The position numbers were made by a program, and so were the translations under genes. Of a DNA stretch of 36,660 nt, positions 1 to 9,559 are shown one piece after another. Source of the stretch: Planctomycetaceae bacterium (lineage in GTDB: Bacteria; Planctomycetota; Planctomycetia; Planctomycetales; Planctomycetaceae); NCBI GenBank assembly GCA_009691905.1, contig SIAF01000007.1, positions 1-36,660 of the forward strand. The letters are read 5' to 3'. The notes below the pieces were generated by a model. It did no database searches. It saw nothing but the letters and a program-made list of their open reading frames with translations, and was not told where the DNA came from. How positions within the stretch are numbered: position 1 is the first letter of the stretch; each line of letters begins with the position of its first letter.

Positions 1-1
1 C

Positions 2-130
2 GAATGGACCTACACCGGAAAACCGATGCAAAAGGAACGCCGACCCAAATTCGTCTCGCCGCATCGGCGCGTTAAGCTGAGCAAAAACCAGAGGCTGGCA
101 GAACCCGTCACCTCATGCACCTCTGTTTGA
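2..130 (+). pseudogene. Possible C-terminal tail of a transposase, cut by window edge
   Basis: An open frame runs in from the left edge and stops at 128-130. It begins EWTYTGKP and continues with a very basic stretch rich in K, R and Q. A WTYTGKP-like segment near the C-terminus is something I associate with some IS630-type transposases, but this is memory of a pattern and not a search result. The rest of the protein lies outside the window, so intact gene and fragment cannot be told apart. It overlaps the tail of the next minus-strand ORF by 18 bases, so one of the two may be spurious. Confidence 0.25.
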
Positions 131-403
131 GAGATGTGGCACTAGCAGCGCGGCAGAAACGTTGATCAGTCCTTCAGCAATCAGCGACAGAAACGGACTC
201 GGGCCGAAAGTCCGAACAATGGCCTGTTGCACAATCTGTTCGGAAGCCTCGAAATGCTTTCCCAAATCTGATGTGAGCGCGATGAGACTCCACGCGAAAC
301 AGAACCAGGCAATTCCGGTGTTTCGCCACATACGCCAAGTCTCGGGAAGCTGCCCCGGAGTCGCATTCGTCGTGATGGGTCGCCGGCGTCTGTAAATGAT
401 CAT
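113..403 (-). CDS. Small hypothetical protein, probably membrane-associated
   Basis: This is a 96-residue ORF of unrecognised family. After a basic N-terminus (YRRRRP) there is a hydrophobic aromatic stretch (TGIAWFCFAWSLIAL) that could cross the membrane, and a second, weaker hydrophobic segment near the C-terminus (LIAEGLINVSAALLV). The composition is more protein-like than the shadow ORFs around it, and no better ORF competes on either strand here. The ATG at 401-403 has no clear ribosome-binding site, so the start is uncertain. It stands alone, separated from the DUF1501 gene by a repeat at about 481-570. Function is unknown. Confidence 0.4.
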   Translation of the reverse strand: MIIYRRRRPITTNATPGQLPETWRMWRNTGIAWFCFAWSLIALTSDLGKHFEASEQIVQQAIVRTFGPSPFLSLIAEGLINVSAALLVPHLSNRGA

Positions 404-480
404 TCTGTACTCATCGAACGGCGGTCTTACACAATTCGAGAATGTCGGTTGATCGTCTTAAAAGAACAACGCGCCTTGGG

Positions 481-570
481 TAAGTCCCGCCTGCCGGGCG
501 GAACCTCGCGCGTCTCGGTGGCGTCCTCTCGCAACCGGTCCCCTCCGGCAGAAGGGATCTACTTCGTCGA
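481..570. repeat. Dispersed double-hairpin repeat, degenerate copy 1
   Basis: About 90 bases closely match the stretch at 5984-6072. Both start with TARGTCCCGCCTGCCGGGCG, share a middle containing GCGCGTCT and CTCGCAA, and end in CCCCTCCGGCAGA and CTACTTCGTCG. In this copy the hairpin arms are partly broken (GGAACC against GGTCCC), so it looks older. It lies directly downstream of the minus-strand DUF1501 gene. Confidence 0.75.
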
Positions 571-575
571 TATTT

Positions 576-1940
576 TTAGATCAACTCGGCAATCGGGGCA
601 CCTTCCCCCAGTATATGCACCGGCCTCCCGGAATGATCGGGGATCGTCGCGCTGTAGTCGATTCCCAGGTGCCGGTAGATCGTCGCCAGAATGTCTTTAG
701 GCGTCAGCGGCCGTTCGGACGGGTATTCGGCTCTCGAATTGGTCGAACCGACGACCTGCCCCATCTTCAGCCCCCCGCCCGAGATCAATACGCTCTGTGC
801 ATCGGGCCAGTGATCGCGGCCGGTGCCATTCGAGTTGTGGCTTAAGCGCGGGGTGCGCCCGAACTCTCCCAGCACGGCGACCATGATCTGCCGGTCAAGA
901 TTGCGAGCAAAAATGTCGTCAATCAGGGCCGACAATGCCTGGTCCATGTAGGGGAGGCGCCGCCGCATGTAGTCGGCAAAGTGCCCCGGACGGCCGGCGT
1001 TCATGATGTGGTCGTCCCAGTTCGTGAATTCGGGACCGTTGACGGGCGAGTCAATATAGATCGAGACGACGCTGGTCCCGGCTTCCGCCAGGCGCCGGGC
1101 CAATAAGCACGATTGCCCCCACAGGTGCCGGCCGTAACGGTCGCGAAGTCGATCGTCTTCTTTCGAGAGGTCAAACGCGTCGGCAACCGCGGGACCGGTC
1201 AGCATCGCAAAGGCCAGTTCGCGGAACTGGTCGGTCCCGTCAAGACTGCCATGCAGGTCGAGGCCTGTCCGCAACCGGTCGAGCTGGCGGATCAGCCCGC
1301 GTCGATCGTCGAGCCCTTTGCCTTCGATTCCCGCCGCCAGTTGCAAAGACGGTGGTTTGAAATCGGGGCGGGACGGGTCGCCGATCGCGAAGGCGCCATG
1401 GTGCAGGCCCAGGTATGCGGGCCGCGTCATGTACAGCGGCTGCGGGATGGCGACATACCGAGGCACGGCGTCGGGATGCGGGCCGCGCAGTTTGGCCGCA
1501 ATCGACCCCAGATCAGGGTGTTCGCTCTTCGAAGTCGACGTCGGGTCAGGACGTGTGGGGGTCTTGCCGGTGAGAACTTCGATTCCGCCGTCGCTGTGGC
1601 TGCTCATCGTGTGATGAACCGAGCGAACCAGCGAGAATTTGTCGGCAAGCTGCGCCTGCAACGGGAAATGCTCGCAGAGGTCGAGTCCGGGAACGTTCGT
1701 CGGGATCGGCGCAAAGACGCTGCGATACTCGATCGGCGCTTGCGGCTTGAGGTCGTAGGTTTCAAGCTGCGAAGGGCCGCCGTGCAGATAGAGCAATATT
1801 ATCGAAGTGTTCCGGCTCGACTCGCCGGCGGCGGCCCGCCCTCGCAAAACGTCGGCCAAGCCCAGCCCCCCCAGCACCAGGGCGCCCGCCTGCAGAAATT
1901 CGCGGCGTCGCAGCGGTCCTGGGCAACGGCGAGCAGGCAT
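576..1940 (-). CDS. DUF1501 family exported protein (1)
   Basis: A 454-residue member of the DUF1501 family (PF07394), which is related in fold to alkaline phosphatases and sulfatases and has no established function. A twin-arginine-type leader is visible (RRREFLQAG followed by a hydrophobic run), predicting export in folded form. Family hallmarks include LYLHGGPSQLETYDLKP near the N-terminus, GEFGRTPRLS and GRDHWPDAQ in the C-terminal half, and SGGGLKMGQVVG after that. The track starts at a TTG (1955); the ATG at 1940 is preferred because it keeps the whole leader. Unlike two other copies in the window, no DUF1549/1553 partner adjoins it. Family assignment is secure and function is not known. 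Confidence 0.9.
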   Translation of the reverse strand: MPARRCPGPLRRREFLQAGALVLGGLGLADVLRGRAAAGESSRNTSIILLYLHGGPSQLETYDLKPQAPIEYRSVFAPIPTNVPGLDLCEHFPLQAQLADKFSLVRSVHHTMSSHSDGGIEVLTGKTPTRPDPTSTSKSEHPDLGSIAAKLRGPHPDAVPRYVAIPQPLYMTRPAYLGLHHGAFAIGDPSRPDFKPPSLQLAAGIEGKGLDDRRGLIRQLDRLRTGLDLHGSLDGTDQFRELAFAMLTGPAVADAFDLSKEDDRLRDRYGRHLWGQSCLLARRLAEAGTSVVSIYIDSPVNGPEFTNWDDHIMNAGRPGHFADYMRRRLPYMDQALSALIDDIFARNLDRQIMVAVLGEFGRTPRLSHNSNGTGRDHWPDAQSVLISGGGLKMGQVVGSTNSRAEYPSERPLTPKDILATIYRHLGIDYSATIPDHSGRPVHILGEGAPIAELI

Positions 1941-2038
1941 CGGGCGGTCTCGCAAGGCGGGAATTAACGCGCAACGATTCGTTGATGGGTGTATTTTAGC
2001 GTCAGACTCGCGAGAAGGTCAATCGACGCACGGCGACG

Positions 2039-2500
2039 CTACGGCGCATGCACGAACTGCTTCCCGCTGGGATGCACGGTCAGCACCGGGCAGGGGGCTT
2101 TGCGCACGACTTTTTCGGCAACGCTGCCCAGCAGCAGGTGGGCCGCGGCACCCCGGCCGTGCGTGCCGAGGATGATCAGGTCGATGCGGTTGTCGCTGGC
2201 ATAGTCGATGACCTCGATGTGCGGCTTGCCGTGCCGCCATTCGATCTCGATCTTGAGCCCTTCCCCGTCGTCATCGGCGATCCAGTTTTCAAGGCGATCC
2301 TGGGCGTAGGTCTCAAACTGCTGCTTCGTCGGAAGCGGGTAACTTTCGAACATCGGCAGATAGACGACCGGGTCTTCGATCACGTGCATCAGATGCAGCG
2401 TGGCATCGAACCGGTGCGCGAGCGAGAGGGCATATTCGGTGGCCTTGAGGCTCGGCTCGCTGAAGTCGGTGGGGAGCAGAATGTTCCGCAACTCGATCAT
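2039..2500 (-). CDS. Universal stress protein (UspA family)
   Basis: A 153-residue cytoplasmic protein with the single-domain Usp fold. It begins IELRNILLPTDFSEPS, the usual first strand and nucleotide-contacting aspartate. It ends in the ATP-binding signature G-x2-G-x9-G-S, seen as GTHGRGAAAHLLLGS, followed by APCPVLTV, the conserved last strand. The ATP-binding type of Usp is therefore predicted. The track begins 49 codons upstream, but that extension is arginine-rich and unlike the family. The ATG at 2500 has a GGGACGG stretch a few bases upstream. It is transcribed divergently from the sugar isomerase gene. Which stress it answers cannot be read from the sequence. Confidence 0.92.
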   Translation of the reverse strand: MIELRNILLPTDFSEPSLKATEYALSLAHRFDATLHLMHVIEDPVVYLPMFESYPLPTKQQFETYAQDRLENWIADDDGEGLKIEIEWRHGKPHIEVIDYASDNRIDLIILGTHGRGAAAHLLLGSVAEKVVRKAPCPVLTVHPSGKQFVHAP

Positions 2501-2823
2501 GATGTCCGTCCCAGCCTGGTTGCGAGTATTCCCGTTCTCCCACAGAACGCTCGGCGATCTGGTGGCCCGGCGCATCCCGATCTCAGATCGCATTCCCGCC
2601 CGCCACTGACCCCGGCGCGCGATTCTCGCTTGCATCTCGTGACCCAACCGTCAACATATCAAGATGTACTGAAATAGAAAACCAACCACGATCAGCGAGC
2701 CGTCGGGACCGATCAAAGCAGCACGCGCCCCTCGGCAGATTGGTCCTTGCCGTACGAATTTCCGACGGAACCAAGGTTGCCGTTTTACACTAACCGTCAT
2801 CACTCATTACGAAAGCGATTGCC
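2501..2823. other. Divergent intergenic region
   Basis: About 320 bases lie between the divergently transcribed Usp and isomerase genes and probably hold both promoters. A TACACT hexamer about 40 bases before the isomerase ATG could be a -10 box, but no convincing -35 pairs with it. The ORFs called here are short and composition-driven. No RNA gene or repeat was recognised. Confidence 0.5.
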
Positions 2824-3675
2824 ATGCAAGCCTGGCCCATCGGTGTCTTTACTTCGGTCGACGCGGGACTTGGTGTCCATCTCGAGGTCGCGCAGGAACT
2901 CGGCGTCCCCACCGTGCAGATTCACGCGCCGCACGCCAAAACTCGCACCGCCAAGGCGGCCGGCGAGTTTTGGAAGAAGACTCAGGCCGCCGGCATCGCC
3001 GTCACCGCCGTTTTCGGCGGGTTTGACGGCGAGAGTTATGCCGATATTCCCACGACGGTCCGCACAGTGGGACTGGTTCCGCGGGAGACCCGCGCGGCAC
3101 GGCTGGCCGAAATGACCGAAATCTCCGATTTCGCAAAGCTTTTGGGCTGCAATACGGTGGCGCTGCATATCGGATTTGTACCCCCCGACCGAAAGAGTGC
3201 CGACTACCGCGACGTCATCAACTGCACCCGCGACCTGCTCGATCACGTCGCGGGCAATGCCCAGCATCTGAACCTCGAAACCGGACAGGAATCAGCCGAT
3301 CACCTGCTGGAGTTCATCGAGGACGTCGAACGGGACAACTTGTTCATCAATTTCGACCCGGCAAACATGATCCTCTACGGATCGGGCGAACCGATCGCCG
3401 CTTTGAAGAAAGTCGGCAAATACGTCCGCAGCGTGCATTGCAAGGACGCCAGATGGGCCGCCCCCGACAAGCGCGGCAAAGAGTGGGGCAGCGAAGTCGC
3501 GCTCGGCACCGGCGACGTGGGAATGGAAACCTACCTGCGAACGCTCAAAGACCTGGGCTACACCGGGCCGCTGACCATCGAACGTGAAATCGCCCACGAC
3601 CCCGAACGGCAAAAAGCCGACATCGGCGTCGCGGTGAAATTGTTGACCGATCTGCGGAAAAAGATTCTGGGCTGA
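2824..3675 (+). CDS. Sugar phosphate isomerase/epimerase (xylose isomerase-like TIM barrel)
   Basis: A 283-residue protein of the AP-endonuclease-2 / xylose isomerase-like barrel superfamily, whose members isomerise or epimerise sugars or related polyols with a divalent metal. Barrel strands carrying the expected metal ligands are visible: LNLETGQES (Glu), FINFDPANM (Asp), VRSVHCKDA (His and Asp) and LTIEREI (Glu), in the order and spacing usual for the family. GTGDVG before the last strands is also typical. There is no signal peptide, so it should be cytoplasmic. The substrate cannot be deduced. Planctomycetes encode many paralogues of this family. It converges with the DUF255 gene, with two hairpins in the gap. 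Confidence 0.9.
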   Translation: MQAWPIGVFTSVDAGLGVHLEVAQELGVPTVQIHAPHAKTRTAKAAGEFWKKTQAAGIAVTAVFGGFDGESYADIPTTVRTVGLVPRETRAARLAEMTEISDFAKLLGCNTVALHIGFVPPDRKSADYRDVINCTRDLLDHVAGNAQHLNLETGQESADHLLEFIEDVERDNLFINFDPANMILYGSGEPIAALKKVGKYVRSVHCKDARWAAPDKRGKEWGSEVALGTGDVGMETYLRTLKDLGYTGPLTIEREIAHDPERQKADIGVAVKLLTDLRKKILG

Positions 3676-3714
3676 CTTGGTCAGCGTAGGTAAACGCGCC
3701 GAGCAAGCTCGGCG
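3671..3714 (+). terminator. Two adjacent hairpins between convergent genes
   Basis: GCTGAC-TTG-GTCAGC overlaps the isomerase stop codon, and CGCCGAGC-AA-GCTCGGCG follows 11 bases later with a perfect 8-base stem. The site lies between converging genes, which suits termination in either direction. No U-run follows, so a repeat origin is equally possible. Confidence 0.4.
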
Positions 3715-3769
3715 GCGAAACGAAGTGAATGAACGGGTTCACTTACAGTGCGCCGATTCGCGAGTTACG

Positions 3770-5860
<2,091 letters not shown>

Positions 5861-5983
5861 GAATGGATTCCTTCTGGTGCCGTCGTATCGTAGCAGCCGC
5901 CCGGCCGGTGCGCCTTTCTCACGAAACTTTCCGTCGGTGTCCAAATCGGAAGGGACGCATATAACATGACAGCGCACTTTTTG

Positions 5984-6072
5984 TAGGTCCCGCCTGCCGG
6001 GCGGGACCTTGCGCGTCTTGGTGGCCTCCACTCGCAAACGGTCCCCTCCGGCAGAGGGGACCTACTTCGTCG
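5984..6072. repeat. Dispersed double-hairpin repeat, intact copy 2
   Basis: This is the well-preserved partner of the copy at 481-570. It contains two perfect hairpins: AGGTCCCGCC-TGCCG-GGCGGGACCT (10-base stem) and GGTCCCCTC-CGGCA-GAGGGGACC (9-base stem). The outer ends GTAGGTCCC and GGGACCTAC are also complementary, so the whole unit can fold as one large cruciform. It lies in the 361-base gap between the divergent DUF255 and trpF genes; apart from it I see nothing else in that gap. Confidence 0.8.
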
Positions 6073-6221
6073 GCAAATCCGCGTTTTTTCCCGTCCTGAA
6101 CCAAAGTTAGCCACGAGGTGCGCTGTGGTGTGAAATGACCTGTACGCCGCTCGCGCCATTGGAGAAAATGCCAGTCTAGACGGTGTGGCCCGATCCAAAA
6201 AAAAACGTTGCATTGCGTATC

Positions 6222-6905
6222 ATGTGGATTAAAATCTGCGGAATTCGAGAGGTCGCGACCGCGCAACAGATCGCCGAATGCGGCGTGGATGCGATCGGAT
6301 TGAATTTCTTTGAGCGCAGTGGACGTTACGTCGTTCCTGAACTAGCTGCTGAAATTGTGAATCGCCTTCCCCGCGGCGTCGAGCCGGTCGGGCTGTTCGT
6401 GAATCATTCGATCGAACAGATCAACGAAATTGCATCAGGGTGCCGACTGCGAACGATCCAGTTACATGGAGACGAACCCCCTGAAGTCGTCGCTGCGCTC
6501 TCACGATTTCGGATCATCCGGGCATTCCGCGTGGGGGCGTCCGGACTCGATGAAGTCACCGACTATCTCGATGCGTGCCGCCGCTTGAATGCCCTTCCCT
6601 GGTCGTGCCTGATCGACGCCCGCGTCGAAGGGGCGTACGGAGGGACGGGACAAACAGCCCCCTGGGATCTCGTCGGCGAGGGGTACCGCACCGCCGAGTG
6701 GCCGCCGTTGATCCTCGCCGGCGGATTGCACCCCGACAATGTTGCCGCTGCCATAAAAGCCGTGCATCCGTGGGGTGTCGACGTCGCCGGCGGCGTCGAA
6801 TCGGCGGTGGCTTGCAAAGACCTGGCGATGGTGCGAAAGTTCGTCGACGCGGCCAGAAGTCGTGATGCGGGCGACGCGCGGGGCCAGCCCACGCGGCGAA
6901 ACTGA
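6222..6905 (+). CDS. trpF: Phosphoribosylanthranilate isomerase
   Basis: A 227-residue TIM-barrel enzyme that converts N-(5-phosphoribosyl)anthranilate to CdRP, the third step of tryptophan synthesis from chorismate. The N-terminal IKICGIREVATA holds the catalytic cysteine. RTIQLHGDE and the second half follow the family pattern: SCLIDARVEGAYGGTGQ (catalytic Asp and glycine loop), LILAGGLHPDNV, and VDVAGGVES for phosphate binding. The track starts at a GTG (6183). The ATG at 6222 places KICG at the usual position and is preferred, although no Shine-Dalgarno sequence is evident. No other trp gene is nearby, so the pathway is dispersed, which is common in this phylum. Confidence 0.93.
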   Translation: MWIKICGIREVATAQQIAECGVDAIGLNFFERSGRYVVPELAAEIVNRLPRGVEPVGLFVNHSIEQINEIASGCRLRTIQLHGDEPPEVVAALSRFRIIRAFRVGASGLDEVTDYLDACRRLNALPWSCLIDARVEGAYGGTGQTAPWDLVGEGYRTAEWPPLILAGGLHPDNVAAAIKAVHPWGVDVAGGVESAVACKDLAMVRKFVDAARSRDAGDARGQPTRRN

Positions 6906-6992
6906 TGACGTCTCGTTTGCTCGCGCCGCGAACTCAGCAGGCGAAGCCCCCCTATTCCTTAACTCCTAATCCCTAGCCCCCTTTTTTGAAAT

Positions 6993-8297
6993 ATGGCTCA
7001 GGTTCATCCCTTTTGCGGTTGGCGTTACGACGTTTCTCAAGTCGGCGATCTGTCGGATGTCACCTGCCCTCCGTATGATGTGATTGATGCCGAGTTTCAA
7101 GAGCGGCTCTACGATTTGCATCCCTGCAACGTCGTGCGGCTCGAACTGAACCGCGACGAGCCGGGAGATACCGATCCCGATGAGAAGTACCGCCGCGCCG
7201 CCGAGTTTCTACGACGCTGGATGCACCAGGGGGTGCTGCTTCAGGAACGGGAAGACGCGCTGTACGTTTACCATCAGGTGTTCACCTGGGCCGGGCAAAC
7301 TTACACCAGACGCGGGTTCCTGGGTCGCATTCGGCTGGAGCGCTTCGGGGAAGGAAAGGTCTTCCCGCACGAGCAGACGATGTCGGGGCCGAAAGCCGAC
7401 CGGCTCAAACTGCTCGAAGCCTGCCAGATGAATCTCTCGCCGGTGTTCGGCTTGTTTCCCGACAAAGACAATGCCGTGCAGTCGCCTCTCGAAAAGGCAG
7501 TCCTGGGAATTACTGCGTTGGAAGCGACCGACCACCTGGGCGTCGTGCATCGGCTGTGGCCGGTCTCAGAACATTCCGTCGTCGATCCGGTGCGGCGAGC
7601 GATGTGGGACAAGCCCGTGTTCATCGCCGATGGCCATCACCGCTACGAGACGGCGATCAACTACCGCGACGGCTTGCAGTCGGCTGGGAAACTGAACGGC
7701 CCGGAAGCCCCGGCGAATTTTGCGCTGATGATGTTCGTCGGGATGAGCGACCCCGGGCTGATCATCCTGCCGACGCATCGCCTGGTCAGCAACTTGCCGC
7801 CGCTCACCGCAACGCAAATCAAAACCGCGCTGGCCCCGAATTTTTCCGTCGAGACGATCGGCACCGGCCCGACCGCCGCCCGCGAGACCTGGGAATTGAT
7901 TGATGCCGCCGGGCGCCAGGGGATCCTGGGGTTCGGGACAACGAGCGACGGCGAGTGGTTGCTGGCCCGACTCACCGACGGCAGCCCGATGCGGGACCTC
8001 GCCCCCGATCAGAGCGACGACTGGCATGGTCTGGGGGTCAGCCTGCTGCACAAACTGGTGATCGAGCATTTGCTGAAGCCGTTTCACCAGGCTCAGCCGC
8101 CCCAATGCCGTTACGTTCATCAGTTGGAAGAGGTCGAGGCAGCACAAAAGGCGAACGAAGTTCCGCTGGCGTGTCTGGTCCCTCCGGCACAAATCGAGCA
8201 CGTCGAGCAAATCGCCGCGCGACTGGAAAAAATGCCCCCCAAGAGCACCTATTTCTATCCCAAACTGCAAACCGGGCTGGTTTTCAACCCGGTTTAA
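6993..8297 (+). CDS. DUF1015 family protein
   Basis: A 434-residue cytoplasmic protein of the DUF1015 family (PF06245). Family features include the N-terminal VTCPPYDVIDAEFQ, the YVYHQVF and RRGFLGRIRLE strands, FPHEQTMSGPKADRLKLL, and the highly conserved FIADGHHRYETA block in the centre. Length is typical. The family has no experimentally firm function that I can cite. It follows trpF by 87 bases on the same strand and could be co-transcribed, but the gap contains degenerate pyrimidine-rich TAAYCCC-like repeats and no ribosome-binding site. Its stop codon sits at the edge of the 172-base inverted-repeat element downstream. Confidence 0.9.
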   Translation: MAQVHPFCGWRYDVSQVGDLSDVTCPPYDVIDAEFQERLYDLHPCNVVRLELNRDEPGDTDPDEKYRRAAEFLRRWMHQGVLLQEREDALYVYHQVFTWAGQTYTRRGFLGRIRLERFGEGKVFPHEQTMSGPKADRLKLLEACQMNLSPVFGLFPDKDNAVQSPLEKAVLGITALEATDHLGVVHRLWPVSEHSVVDPVRRAMWDKPVFIADGHHRYETAINYRDGLQSAGKLNGPEAPANFALMMFVGMSDPGLIILPTHRLVSNLPPLTATQIKTALAPNFSVETIGTGPTAARETWELIDAAGRQGILGFGTTSDGEWLLARLTDGSPMRDLAPDQSDDWHGLGVSLLHKLVIEHLLKPFHQAQPPQCRYVHQLEEVEAAQKANEVPLACLVPPAQIEHVEQIAARLEKMPPKSTYFYPKLQTGLVFNPV

Positions 8298-8298
8298 T

Positions 8299-8470
8299 GT
8301 AGTCTTCATCGCTCCGCGTGAAGAGTGCGAACGCTTGCAACGACCAATTGGGATAATCGCGCGAACTTGACCGCCAGCGCTGTCGGCGGGGACAACGGCA
8401 TAATCCAGGCGATTACTCGAAATCAACATGTCACGTCTCGATACTCTTCACGCGGAGCGATGAAGGCTAC
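8299..8470. mobile_element. MITE-like element with 28-base terminal inverted repeats
   Basis: The left end (8299-8326) begins GTAGTCTTCATCGCTCCGCG, and the right end (8443-8470) is its reverse complement with one mismatch. The 116 bases between hold no ORF. Total length is 172 bases. The flanks TTTAAT and TTTACT are similar and might be an imperfect target duplication. It lies immediately after the DUF1015 stop codon and ends 24 bases before the hydrolase start. The size and terminal repeats resemble a miniature inverted-repeat transposable element. No transposase is present. Confidence 0.65.
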
Positions 8471-8493
8471 TTTACTATTCTGAAAGGGATTTG

Positions 8494-9435
8494 ATGTCGT
8501 CGATCAGAACAGTCGCAGGCGGTACGGTCGCGTTTCTGGCGGTCCTGCTGGGCCTGACTGCGGCCCGCGGCGACGACGGCCCGAATTTCACGCGCACCGA
8601 AGATGTCGTTTACGGACGCAAGTTCGGCACGGCGTTGACGCTTGATGTCTTTACGCCCAAGGCGAATGCCAACGGCGCGGCACTGGTGTTCGTCGTCAGC
8701 GGCGGCTGGTTTTCGGCGCACGAGGCGATCAACCTCGGGTTCGTGCAGGAGTTTCTCAACCGCGGCTACACGGTGTTCGCCGTCGTCCACGGCAGCCAGC
8801 CCAAGTTCGCCATCCCCGAAGTACTGGTCGACATGCACCGGTCTGTGCGCTTCATTCGCAGCCGCTCGAAGCAGTACGACATCGATCCCGAACGGATCGG
8901 CATTTACGGCGGATCGGCGGGAGGGCATCTTTCGTTGATGCAGGGGACGGCCGGCGACGCCGGGAATTCAGACGCCAAGGACCCGGTCGAGCAGCAATCC
9001 AGCCGAGTGCAGGCGGTCGCCTGTTTCTACCCGCCGACCGACTTTCTGAACTACGGAAAACCGGGCGAGAACGCGCTGGGCCGGGGAGTGCTCAAGGACT
9101 TTCGCGCTCCGTTCGATTTCAAGGAACTCGATCCAAAAACCAAAGCCTTCGTGGCGATCACCGACGAGTCCAAAATTCTTGCGATCGGCCGACAGATTTC
9201 GCCGGTGAATCACGTCAGTTCAGACGACCCGCCGACGTTGATCATCCACGGCGATGCCGACAAGCTGGTCCCGATCCAGCAGTCCGAGCTGATCGTCGAA
9301 AAACTCAAAGCCGCCAACGTCACGGCCGAACTGGTGGTCAGGCCCGGTGCCGATCACGGCTGGGCGCCGGCCGAAATGGCCAAAGACCTCGGTCGATTCG
9401 CCGACTGGTTCGATAAATACCTTGTAAAGAAGTAA
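8494..9435 (+). CDS. Secreted alpha/beta hydrolase (esterase/lipase-like)
   Basis: A 313-residue alpha/beta hydrolase of the BD-FAE / acetylxylan-esterase-like group. Residues 1-25 form a Sec signal peptide (TVAFLAVLLGLTAARGDD), so it acts outside the cytoplasm. The nucleophile elbow is IGIYGGSAGGH (G-x-S-x-G), the acidic residue is in LIIHGDADKLVP, and the histidine is in RPGADHGWAP: a complete Ser-Asp-His triad in the right order. VSGGWFS probably supplies the oxyanion hole. The substrate is unknown; an ester on a polysaccharide or small molecule is plausible. The ATG at 8494 is preferred over the TTG one codon earlier, with AAAGGGA just upstream. It converges on purD. Confidence 0.88.
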   Translation: MSSIRTVAGGTVAFLAVLLGLTAARGDDGPNFTRTEDVVYGRKFGTALTLDVFTPKANANGAALVFVVSGGWFSAHEAINLGFVQEFLNRGYTVFAVVHGSQPKFAIPEVLVDMHRSVRFIRSRSKQYDIDPERIGIYGGSAGGHLSLMQGTAGDAGNSDAKDPVEQQSSRVQAVACFYPPTDFLNYGKPGENALGRGVLKDFRAPFDFKELDPKTKAFVAITDESKILAIGRQISPVNHVSSDDPPTLIIHGDADKLVPIQQSELIVEKLKAANVTAELVVRPGADHGWAPAEMAKDLGRFADWFDKYLVKK

Positions 9436-9466
9436 AAGGCGACCAGTTCGCGCAGCAAGCGCCGCC

Positions 9467-9533
9467 CCAGCGAGCCGGTGGGTTTACCCCACCGGTGTGT
9501 CCGCCCGGTGGGGTAAACCCACCGGCTCGCTGG
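9467..9533. repeat. Perfect 29-base-stem palindrome between convergent genes
   Basis: The 29-base arm starting CCAGCGAGCCGGTGGG is followed by a 9-base loop and then its exact reverse complement ending CCACCGGCTCGCTGG. Each arm also contains its own hairpin (CCGGTGGG, five-base loop, CCCACCGG). It lies between the 3' ends of the hydrolase and purD, where it could terminate both transcripts. The doubly nested symmetry suggests a mobile repeat rather than a simple terminator. Confidence 0.85.
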
Positions 9534-9559
9534 AATGAACAAAGCCCTTTCGACATTCG

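Noticed and set aside
1113-1967. 284-residue plus-strand ORF
   Set aside because: It is the antisense shadow of the DUF1501 gene, arginine- and glutamine-rich with no family motif.
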